Shown: piece after piece, positions 5,343 through 10,726 of the stretch
How the letters are laid out: each line of letters starts with the position of its first letter
Position numbering within the stretch: the stretch's first letter is position 1
NCBI GenBank assembly: GCA_001805005.1
Contig: MHDO01000038.1
Span: 735 to 11,460, forward strand
DNA: 10,726 bases
DNA from: Nitrospinae bacterium RIFCSPLOWO2_12_39_16
GTDB lineage: Bacteria; Nitrospinota; Nitrospinia; UBA9942
Reading direction: 5' to 3'
Translations under genes and position numbers: made by a program
Notes under the pieces: generated by a model
The model's database searches: none
What the model saw: only the letters and a program-made list of their open reading frames with translations
Told to the model about the DNA's origin: nothing

Positions 5343-6359
5343 ATGACAACCAAAGAAACAAAGCTGCCTATAGTGAATGGGGCAGGTTTTTATGAGATAA
5401 GAATGGAGAGCATAGGCGGACTTGGTGCAAATCTGGCAGGGAAAATTCTTGCAGAAGCGGGTGTCTTAAATATGGGTTTCAACGGTTCTAATTTCTCAAG
5501 CTATGGCTCAGAGAAGAAGGGCTCTCCTGTCAAGGCATTTATCCGATTCTGTTCATCTGATATGGAGGTTAGGGAAAATAGCCCTGTAACTGAACCTCAT
5601 CTCCTTGCCCTTTTTCATGAGAATCTTTCAAAGACTATCCCTGTTACACAGGGTGTTGGTCCAGATGGTATTGTTGTTATAAATACATCAAAAAGTCCTG
5701 ATGAGGCGAGGGACTTTTTAAAGCTGCACGCAGGTACGGTTTACTGTATAAACGCATTAAAGATAGCAATAGCAGAAAAGACAAGGATAAATACAGCCAT
5801 ACTCGGCACAATATGCAGGGCATCAGGATTTTTAGACCCCGATGCTATAAAGGACATGATTACAAAAAATCTCGGCAAAAAATATGCAAGTTTGATTGCA
5901 CCAAATTTAAAGACATTTGACAGGGGCTATAATGAGGGCGTATCGAAAAAATTCAAGCCTGATAACAAATATCCGTATATCCCTTTTACAAGGGATGGAC
6001 AGAAGATAGGTTATTTCAACCAGCCGATGGGCGGGGTAATTCCGAGTGGAGGAAACAGTATATTTAAAGATATAAGTGCCAGTAGGGAGGGGTGGATACC
6101 TGTACTTGATATAAGCAAGTGCACAAACTGCGGAGAATGTGATATTACATGCCCTGATTACAGCTTCGTATGGGAAGATGGGATAGACCCAAAGAAAGGG
6201 AAACCGGCGAGGATATTAAAGAGGATTGTATATGAGCACTGTAAAGGCTGTCTTAGATGCGTTGAGATATGTAAATTTGAGGCACTCACAAGTCATAAGG
6301 AATTTGAGACTGATAAAACTATTTTAGAAAAGGGCTTCACAGACGGGTCTAAAAAATAG
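5343..6359 (+). CDS. pyruvate:ferredoxin oxidoreductase, fused gamma-delta subunit
   Basis: A 338-residue fusion of the gamma and delta subunits of a 2-oxoacid:ferredoxin oxidoreductase. Residues 1 to about 190 are the gamma domain, with the signature G-G-L-G-A-N-L-A-G-K-I-L-A. A PorD-type stretch follows (M-G-G-V-I-P-S-G-G-N-S, then W-I-P-V-L-D). It ends in two 4Fe-4S motifs: C260-x2-C263-x2-C266-x3-C270 and C300-x2-C303-x2-C306-x3-C310. These relay electrons from the TPP site to ferredoxin. I start at ATG 5343, preceded by a GGGGG Shine-Dalgarno (5333-5337); the TTG at 5331 would put that Shine-Dalgarno inside the gene. The alpha-beta gene follows after 25 nt, so the two form an operon. Pyruvate is inferred from the partner subunit; another 2-oxoacid is possible. 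Confidence 0.92.
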   Translation: MTTKETKLPIVNGAGFYEIRMESIGGLGANLAGKILAEAGVLNMGFNGSNFSSYGSEKKGSPVKAFIRFCSSDMEVRENSPVTEPHLLALFHENLSKTIPVTQGVGPDGIVVINTSKSPDEARDFLKLHAGTVYCINALKIAIAEKTRINTAILGTICRASGFLDPDAIKDMITKNLGKKYASLIAPNLKTFDRGYNEGVSKKFKPDNKYPYIPFTRDGQKIGYFNQPMGGVIPSGGNSIFKDISASREGWIPVLDISKCTNCGECDITCPDYSFVWEDGIDPKKGKPARILKRIVYEHCKGCLRCVEICKFEALTSHKEFETDKTILEKGFTDGSKK

Positions 6360-6384
6360 GATTTAAAAATAGGGAGATGTTTTT

Positions 6385-8685
6385 ATGAAAATAGAAACTT
6401 TAAAAGAGGAAAAGATTTTAAATAAAGAGGCTATTAAACAGACTGTAGATTTTAAAAGCGGCAACGAGATGGCTGCACTTGCTGCGGCACAGATTAACTA
6501 CCACATAATGGGTTACTATCCGATTACACCATCAACTGAGGTTGCAGAGAATCTTGATGAGATGAGCGCCAATGGAGAGCATGAGATGGTCTTAATACCC
6601 GGTGATGGTGAGCATGGGGCGGCAGGGGTCTGTTATGGTGCAACTACTGCGGGCGGAAGGGTTTTTAATGCAACATCTGCACAGGGGCTTTTATATGCAA
6701 TGGAGCAACTGCCTGTCCAGTCGGGGACACGCTATCCAATGGTTCTTGATGTGGTCTGCAGGACAGTTTCGGGACCTTTGAATATAAGGGGTGACCATAG
6801 TGACATAATGATGGCATTAAATATTGGCTGGGTCATAATCCTCGCAAAAGACCCACAGGCTGTCTATGACATGAATATAATTGCGTTAAAGATTGCAGAG
6901 CATGATGAGATTAGACTTCCTGTAATTGTTGCCTATGATGGTTTCTTTACAAGCCATCAAAAGAGGAGGATAAGATATTTTTCAGACAAAAAGGTTGTTC
7001 AGGATTTTATCGGGGAGTTTAAGATTCAAAACTGCTCGGTTGATGTAGATAATCCCATAACAATAGGTCCATACATGAATGACCCTGACCTCATAAACAA
7101 TAAAAAACAGCAAAGTATGGCAATGGAGGCATCATATAAAATTATTCCGCAGATTTATAAAGAATACGCAGAATTGAGCGGACGCAGGTATTCAATGGTA
7201 GAGAGCTATATGACAGATGATGCTGAGGCTGTCCTTTTTATACTGAATTCTGCAGCAGATACAGCGAGAATTGTCGTGGATAAGCTGAGGATCAAGGGGA
7301 AGAAGGTTGGGCTTGTATATCCGACTGTTATAAGGCCCTTCCCTGCAAAGGAGATTGCTGCTGCGTTAAAAAATGCAAAGGCAGTATTAGTAGCAGACAG
7401 GCAGGACTCCTATGGCGGATGGGGCGGCAACATGACAATAGAGGTAAAGGCAGCACTTAAGGATGACCCTCAAAATCGCTCTATTGTCATAAGCAGGATT
7501 TATGGACTTGGCGGAAAAGATTTTTATGAAGAGGATGCAGAGGCAATGTTTGAGCTGGCACTTGATGCCGCAAAAAAGGGGAAGGTGGATGTCCCTTATG
7601 ATTATATGGGCACAACACCGGGAGACCCAAATTTTAAATTTGAAAAGGTAAGAGGCCCTATAACAAATAAGGAATCATCACTGGGGATAATAAAGGTAAC
7701 AAGAGATGAAAAAACAGGAAAGCTTGATGTAAAGGGTGTAAAACATGCAGAGCTTACAGCGATGCCTCACAGGATTACACCGGGGCATGGTGCATGTCCG
7801 GGCTGTGGCATATTCCCGAGTATTGGAACATTCCTCAAAGGGATTGAGGGGCATGTTGTTATGCTCTGGCATACCGGTTGTGGAATGGTAGTAACAACAG
7901 GGTATCCTTATTCATCCTTTAATATTACATATATACATAATCTCTTTCAGAATGGTGCCGCTACGCTCAGCGGTGTAGTGGAGATGTATAAAGAGAGACA
8001 GAGGAGGGGTGAGATACCGAAAGAGCAGGATATAACATTTGTCATGGTTACAGGTGATGGAGGTCTTGATATAGGGCTTGGACCTGCATTGGGGACAGCC
8101 TTCAGAAATCACAACATGATTATACTTGAATATGACAACGAAGGCTATATGAATACAGGGCACCAGCTCTCATTCACAACCCCACTCGGACACGCTACAA
8201 GCACATCCAATGTAGGGACAGTGGGAGTAGGGAAGAAATTCCATCACAAGGATTCAGCACAACTATTTGCAGCATGTCATATACCCTATGTGTTCACAGC
8301 AGTAGAGTCGCAGTACAGGGATTTAATAAGAAAGGCTGCAAAGGCTCAGTGGTATGCAAAAAATGAAGGTCTTGTATTTGGAAAGCTCTTCTCATCATGC
8401 CCATTAAACTGGAGGCACCCCGATAATATTGCACAGTCGGTTGTTCAGGCTGCTGTAGAATGCAACTTCTTCCCTCTCTATGAAGTTGAGCATGGGATTA
8501 CAACAATAAACTATGACCCTGAGGAAAAAGGAAAGAAGGTTAATGTTACAGAATGGCTTAAGCTGATGGGAAAGACAAAACATCTGCTAAAGCCTGAATT
8601 TAAAGGTGTTGTAGCCGAGTTTGAGGAAGAAGTGGAGAGAAGATGGAAGAGGCTTAAGGCAATGCATGAGAATCCGCTTTTATAA
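6385..8685 (+). CDS. pyruvate:ferredoxin oxidoreductase, fused alpha-beta subunit
   Basis: A 766-residue fusion carrying the TPP-dependent catalytic halves; it reversibly converts pyruvate and CoA to acetyl-CoA and CO2. Residues about 25-400 are the alpha subunit (Y-Y-P-I-T-P-S-T-E, N-I-R-G-D-H-S-D-I-M, D-G-F-F-T-S-H). After a linker, the beta subunit from about 450 has the cluster motif C471-P-G-C474-G, a further H-T-G-C-G, and the TPP/Mg motif G557-D-G-G...N585. D-N-E-G-Y-M-N-T-G resembles pyruvate/2-oxoisovalerate-type PorB rather than the 2-oxoglutarate type; this supports POR but does not prove substrate. The ATG has a good Shine-Dalgarno (AGGGAG, about 6370-6376). With the upstream gamma-delta gene, all four subunits and three 4Fe-4S clusters are accounted for in two chains. 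Confidence 0.94.
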   Translation: MKIETLKEEKILNKEAIKQTVDFKSGNEMAALAAAQINYHIMGYYPITPSTEVAENLDEMSANGEHEMVLIPGDGEHGAAGVCYGATTAGGRVFNATSAQGLLYAMEQLPVQSGTRYPMVLDVVCRTVSGPLNIRGDHSDIMMALNIGWVIILAKDPQAVYDMNIIALKIAEHDEIRLPVIVAYDGFFTSHQKRRIRYFSDKKVVQDFIGEFKIQNCSVDVDNPITIGPYMNDPDLINNKKQQSMAMEASYKIIPQIYKEYAELSGRRYSMVESYMTDDAEAVLFILNSAADTARIVVDKLRIKGKKVGLVYPTVIRPFPAKEIAAALKNAKAVLVADRQDSYGGWGGNMTIEVKAALKDDPQNRSIVISRIYGLGGKDFYEEDAEAMFELALDAAKKGKVDVPYDYMGTTPGDPNFKFEKVRGPITNKESSLGIIKVTRDEKTGKLDVKGVKHAELTAMPHRITPGHGACPGCGIFPSIGTFLKGIEGHVVMLWHTGCGMVVTTGYPYSSFNITYIHNLFQNGAATLSGVVEMYKERQRRGEIPKEQDITFVMVTGDGGLDIGLGPALGTAFRNHNMIILEYDNEGYMNTGHQLSFTTPLGHATSTSNVGTVGVGKKFHHKDSAQLFAACHIPYVFTAVESQYRDLIRKAAKAQWYAKNEGLVFGKLFSSCPLNWRHPDNIAQSVVQAAVECNFFPLYEVEHGITTINYDPEEKGKKVNVTEWLKLMGKTKHLLKPEFKGVVAEFEEEVERRWKRLKAMHENPLL

Positions 8686-8691
8686 ACGAGG

Positions 8692-8720
8692 TTGCCAAAA
8701 ATAAAAAATTAATCTATAAT
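8692..8720 (+). promoter_or_regulatory. sigma70 promoter of tRNA-Asn
   Basis: TTGCCA (8692-8697, 5 of 6 consensus) and a perfect TATAAT (8715-8720) have the optimal 17-nt spacer. The predicted start at about 8727 lies about 12 nt before the mature 5' end of tRNA-Asn. It gives the tRNA transcription independent of the POR operon, whose stop is at 8685. Confidence 0.85.
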
Positions 8721-8738
8721 TACCTTTCCTGTAAAAAT

Positions 8739-8813
8739 TCCCCGGTAGCTCAATGGCGGAGCATTCGGCTGTTAACCGAAGGGTTGCAGGTTCGAGTCCT
8801 GCCCGGGGAGCCA
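8739..8813 (+). tRNA. tRNA-Asn (anticodon GTT)
   Basis: A 75-nt cloverleaf. Acceptor TCCCCGG pairs with CCGGGGA, G73, encoded CCA (8811-8813). Anticodon stem TTCGG/CCGAA encloses CTGTTAA, giving GTT for AAC/AAU. T-arm GCAGG TTCGAGT CCTGC. The last seven bases GGAGCCA recur as TGGCTCC at 8820-8826, a perfect 7-bp inverted repeat around ATAAAA. Confidence 0.98.
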
Positions 8814-8837
8814 ATAAAATGGCTCCACACCCTGAAC

Positions 8838-8870
8838 AAAATCCGAACTTTTTTCCGCGAAAATCCGAAC
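8838..8870 (+). repeat. 11-bp direct repeat, 22-bp spacing
   Basis: AAAATCCGAAC occurs at 8838-8848 and again at 8860-8870. The start-to-start distance is 22 bp, about two helical turns. Function unknown. Confidence 0.7.
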
Positions 8871-8897
8871 GCTGAATTTTGAAAAACTTTTCAGCTC

Positions 8898-8946
8898 GGG
8901 CGGGCAAAAAGGAAGGGGGTTGGGGGGAAGGAATTTTTGCCTGCCC
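8898..8946. repeat. 13-bp inverted repeat with G-run loop
   Basis: GGGCGGGCAAAAA (8898-8910) pairs with TTTTTGCCTGCCC (8934-8946) with one G-T. The 23-nt loop contains G tracts of 2, 5, 6 and 2 separated by AA, TT and AA, which could form a two-tetrad G-quadruplex. There is no T tract after the stem, so it does not look like an intrinsic terminator. Confidence 0.7.
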
Positions 8947-8974
8947 TCGCTTTTCCGCCGCCGCCGAATTTCGT

Positions 8975-8989
8975 GCCAGTGAAACTGGC
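8975..8989. repeat. perfect small hairpin near the IS remnant
   Basis: GCCAGT (8975-8980) and ACTGGC (8984-8989) form a 6-bp stem with a GAA loop. IS200/IS605 elements carry subterminal imperfect hairpins recognised by TnpA; this could be such a remnant, but it stands alone and no TTAC-type cleavage context was identified. Confidence 0.5.
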
Positions 8990-9023
8990 GCGCCGTCTAA
9001 AATTTAGTTAAAAAATCTACTTA

Positions 9024-9257
9024 TTGCTAAATCTTCTTCATTTATTTTTGAGTTTTCCACCGAGGTATTCGATATCGAAGATAATAGGGATTTTAAAGGC
9101 AATAAGTTCGAAAGAGATTCGAGAAGAATTTCTAAGAGTGAAGAAGGAGTTATGGGGTGGAGAGTTTTGGGAAGATGGCTATTTTGCGAGGACAGTTGGG
9201 GATAAGATAACTGCTGAGGTAATAAAAAGGTATATTAAGTATCACAAAGACAATAAA
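9024..9257 (+). pseudogene. IS200/IS605-family transposase TnpA, decayed C-terminal fragment
   Basis: Y1 HUH transposases cut and rejoin single-stranded DNA with one tyrosine. About 78 residues survive: L-H-L-F-L-S-F-P-P-R-Y-S-I-S-K-I-I-G, K-E-L-W-G-G-E-F-W-E-D-G-Y-F, T-V-G-D-K and R-Y-I-K-Y-H. These match the C-terminal two thirds of the family. An in-frame stop (9009-9011) lies just upstream, so the N-terminal half is missing. The HUH motif, normally D-H-x-H-L-F, reads N-L-L-H-L-F, so its first histidine is lost. The probable catalytic tyrosine (9231-9233) remains, but the residue four positions later, usually glutamine, is histidine. Homology stops near 9257, where antitoxin-like sequence begins on the other strand. 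It cannot be active. Confidence 0.8.
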
Positions 9258-9505
9258 GCTGGTGAAGATCGAATGGATTTCTTTACTGTTCCATTGCCTA
9301 TTACATTGCCTCTTTTTCTATCCCTGTCTGCTCCTTTTTCCATCTTTTGCCATTTTTTTGTCCAAAAATAAGCCTGAGCAGGGTCAATAACCTCTTTAGC
9401 TTTAATAAAACAGATAAAATTCAGGACCTCCTTAACCTTATCAGAAGGCAATCCCTTTATTTCTTTTAAAAGCTCTTTTTTATATTGAGTAACTGTTGTA
9501 TCCAT
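9242..9505 (-). CDS. antitoxin-like small protein, C-terminus altered by the IS remnant
   Basis: An 87-residue protein with an N-terminal amphipathic helix (L-P-S-D-K-V-K-E-V-L-N-F) followed by D-P-A-Q-A-Y-F-W-T-K-K-W-Q and E-K-G-A-D. I recognise this layout from small antitoxin-annotated proteins of type II toxin-antitoxin loci; the family name is from memory and function is not demonstrated. The segment G-N-V-I-G-N-G-T-V probably precedes the native C-terminus. The last dozen or so residues (about I-R-S-S-P-A-L-L-S-L) and the stop are encoded by the opposite strand of the transposase fragment or its junction. An AAGGA Shine-Dalgarno lies about 11 nt before the ATG. It starts 37 nt after ilvN, so it may be cotranscribed with ilvBN. 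No toxin gene is visible beside it. Confidence 0.6.
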   Translation of the reverse strand: MDTTVTQYKKELLKEIKGLPSDKVKEVLNFICFIKAKEVIDPAQAYFWTKKWQKMEKGADRDRKRGNVIGNGTVKKSIRSSPALLSL

Positions 9506-9542
9506 AGAATTATCTATCCTTTAATCATGTCATCAGGGACTT

Positions 9543-10016
9543 TTAGCCGCGGGACATGGCGATTCTGCCTGTTCTGGCAATTTCTTTGATGCCGAGGGGT
9601 TTGAGCATTTCTATAAAGGCTTCTACTTTTTCTTCGTCACCTGTTACTTCAACTGTATATGCCTTTGAGCTTACATCAACTACCTTGCCTCTGAATATCT
9701 CGGTAATCCTCAATATCTCTTCCCTTAATTGAGACTCTGCGTTTATCTTTATCAATGCCAGTTCTCTGTCAACAAACTTTTCCTCAGTATGGTCAATAAC
9801 CTTTATGACATCCACAAGTTTATTTAACTGTTTTGTAACCTGCTCAATTACCCTGTCATCCCCCCTTGTTACAATTGTCATTCTGGAGATATTCGGGTCG
9901 AGGGACTCTGCTACAGAGAGGCTCTCTATATTGAAACCCCTCCCGCTGAACAGTCCTGCAATCCTTGACAGGACACCGAATTTATTCTCTACTAAAACCG
10001 ATATTGTGTGTCTCAT
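9543..10016 (-). CDS. ilvN: acetolactate synthase, regulatory (small) subunit
   Basis: Regulatory subunit of acetohydroxyacid synthase, the first common step of branched-chain amino acid synthesis; it activates the large subunit and confers valine feedback inhibition. The 157 residues match the IlvH-type length (about 160). An N-terminal ACT domain (V-L-V-E-N-K-F-G-V-L-S-R, R-G-F-N-I-E-S-L, S-R-M-T-I-V) is followed by the C-terminal ALS small-subunit domain with R-E-L-A-L-I-K-I and R-T-G-R-I-A. Numbering coincides with E. coli IlvH: N11, G14 and N29, implicated there in valine sensitivity, are all present, so feedback control is probably intact. It lies 75 nt downstream of ilvB. The start codon has no strong Shine-Dalgarno. 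Confidence 0.97.
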   Translation of the reverse strand: MRHTISVLVENKFGVLSRIAGLFSGRGFNIESLSVAESLDPNISRMTIVTRGDDRVIEQVTKQLNKLVDVIKVIDHTEEKFVDRELALIKINAESQLREEILRITEIFRGKVVDVSSKAYTVEVTGDEEKVEAFIEMLKPLGIKEIARTGRIAMSRG

Positions 10017-10057
10017 AATTACATCAAGGGTTCTAAAGAAGGTGTTTTAACTTTACC

Positions 10058-10089
10058 CCTTGAATCCTTGACTCCTTGCACCCTTTTAT
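10058..10089. repeat. octad array between ilvB and ilvN
   Basis: CCTTGAAT, CCTTGACT, CCTTGCAC, CCTTTTAT repeat at an exact 8-nt period (read on the plus strand). A loosely similar complementary stretch, CAAGGGTTCTAAAGAAGG (about 10025-10042), may be a decayed opposite arm. It occupies the gap between the two acetolactate synthase genes. Confidence 0.6.
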
Positions 10090-10091
10090 TT

Positions 10092-10726
10092 CTACACCAG
10101 CAGCATCTCGCTTATAGGCTTACCTGCTGGAACCATAGGATATACATTCTCCTCCCTGTCAACAATAAAGTCAATAAGAACCGGCTTCGGTATCTCTATC
10201 GCCTCTTTCAATGCCTTTTTCACATCGTCTGGATTTTCTACCCTCAAACCCACCGCACCATAAGCCTCTGCAAGTTTCACAAAATCAGGCTGGCACTCCA
10301 TACAGGAATATGAATATCTTTTGTTATAAAAAAGCTCCTGCCACTGTCTCACCATTCCCAGAAAGCTGTTATTTAATATTGCCACTTTTACAGGCAGACG
10401 ATATTGGACAGCAGTGGCAAGCTCCTGAATATTCATCTGGATACTCCCATCACCTGCAATATCAAATACTATTTTATCAGGGAATGCAACCTGTGCACCA
10501 ATGGCTGCAGGAAAACCATAGCCCATAGTCCCGAGTCCTCCTGATGTAAGGAATGTCCTCGGTCTTTTAAATTTATAATACTGGGCTGTCCACATCTGGT
10601 TCTGCCCAACCTCTGTTGTAATTATAGCCTCACCTTTTGTAATTTCATGTATCTGCTCTATAACATACTGAGGCTTTATAACATTTTTACCCTGTTTATA
10701 TGAAAGGGGGTGAGTAACTTTCCACT
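10092..10726 (-). CDS. ilvB: acetolactate synthase, catalytic (large) subunit, C-terminal part
   Basis: TPP- and FAD-dependent enzyme joining two pyruvates into acetolactate, or pyruvate and 2-oxobutyrate into acetohydroxybutyrate. The frame is open to the window end, giving about 210 of the usual 560 or so residues; the ATG near 10595 is internal, since the frame continues upstream as E-V-G-Q-N-Q-M-W. Visible motifs are G-G-L-G-T-M-G-Y-G-F-P-A-A-I-G-A, the TPP/Mg motif G-D-G-S-I-Q-M-N...L-N-N, the M-V-R-Q-W-Q segment with the tryptophan known from herbicide-resistance work, and the C-terminal V-Y-P-M-V-P-A-G-K-P. Promoter and any attenuator lie outside the window. Confidence 0.97.
   Translation of the reverse strand, partial: WKVTHPLSYKQGKNVIKPQYVIEQIHEITKGEAIITTEVGQNQMWTAQYYKFKRPRTFLTSGGLGTMGYGFPAAIGAQVAFPDKIVFDIAGDGSIQMNIQELATAVQYRLPVKVAILNNSFLGMVRQWQELFYNKRYSYSCMECQPDFVKLAEAYGAVGLRVENPDDVKKALKEAIEIPKPVLIDFIVDREENVYPMVPAGKPISEMLLV

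Larger units (their letters stand above)
8814..9023. other. gene-free spacer, partly G+C-rich, at the convergence point
   Basis: I see no credible gene. It holds, in order: the inverted copy of the tRNA-Asn 3' end (8820-8826), an 11-bp direct repeat (8838, 8860), a GCTGAA/TTCAGC inverted repeat (8871-8876, 8890-8895), a G-run hairpin (8898-8946), a run of CCG triplets (8956-8966), a perfect small hairpin (8975-8989) and then A+T-rich sequence leading into the IS remnant. Its composition is unlike the flanking genes, which suggests acquired DNA, possibly the rest of the insertion element or an older insertion. Confidence 0.6.

Noticed and set aside
8680..8907. Minus-strand 75-codon frame containing the peptide R-A-G-L-E-P-A-T-L-R-L-T
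   Set aside because: It is the antisense translation of tRNA-Asn, a well-known spurious protein annotation; it overlaps the tRNA entirely.
8898..8946. Intrinsic (possibly bidirectional) terminator between the convergent operons
   Set aside because: The A/T pairs are at the top of the stem rather than after it; no T tract follows on either strand.
8739..9023. Genomic-island attachment site at tRNA-Asn
   Set aside because: No direct repeat of the tRNA 3' end and no integrase gene is visible in the window; only a 7-bp inverted copy is present.
9258..9371. Continuation of the transposase frame to 9371
   Set aside because: After about 9257 the translation turns hydrophobic and repetitive and is the antisense of the antitoxin-like gene, so it is not part of the transposase.
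10008..10528. Plus-strand open frames across ilvB and ilvN
   Set aside because: They are antisense shadows of clearly recognised acetolactate synthase genes and show no family features.

Overview
The window looks like a chromosomal segment of a moderately A+T-rich, probably anaerobic or microaerophilic Gram-negative bacterium, most likely an uncultivated lineage near Nitrospirota or the former Deltaproteobacteria. The signs are a YbgF/CpoB-like TPR protein, a small-type SRP RNA directly upstream of dnaX, arginine codons biased to AGA/AGG, and a multisubunit-type pyruvate:ferredoxin oxidoreductase. This placement is an inference from gene content, not a phylogenetic result.

Layout. 1-312: 3' end of a TPR-protein gene. 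362-1636: serS. 1679-2373: five tRNA genes, namely all four tRNA-Ser types (UGA, GCU, CGA, GGA) and a tRNA-Arg with the unusual anticodon GCG. About 2451-2563: SRP RNA (ffs) with a plausible promoter. 2574-5255: dnaX, ebfC and recR, the classic replication/repair trio. dnaX carries an in-frame A7 slippery site that would give an E. coli-sized gamma product. 5343-8685: two genes encoding pyruvate:ferredoxin oxidoreductase as gamma-delta and alpha-beta fusions. 8739-8813: tRNA-Asn behind a near-consensus sigma70 promoter. All of these are on the plus strand.

8814-9023 is a gene-free, partly G+C-rich spacer with hairpins and a short direct repeat. It is followed by a decayed IS200/IS605 tnpA fragment (about 9024-9257), which abuts and apparently altered the 3' end of an antitoxin-like gene (9242-9505, minus). 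9543-10726 on the minus strand holds ilvN and the C-terminal part of ilvB. Genes on the two strands therefore converge on the mobile-element scar.

How it works together. SerRS sits beside every tRNA-Ser gene recognised here, the SRP RNA and replication/repair genes follow, and POR interconverts pyruvate and acetyl-CoA. Acetolactate synthase (ilvBN) consumes pyruvate for branched-chain amino acids.

The main structure not explained by the genes is a set of degenerate short-period arrays (7-8 nt, looser around recR). Many are arranged as two inverted arms. They fill the inter-tRNA spacers and both recR flanks, one overlaps the end of serS, and one heptad array lies inside the dnaX coding sequence. 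No convincing defence system or CRISPR array is present.
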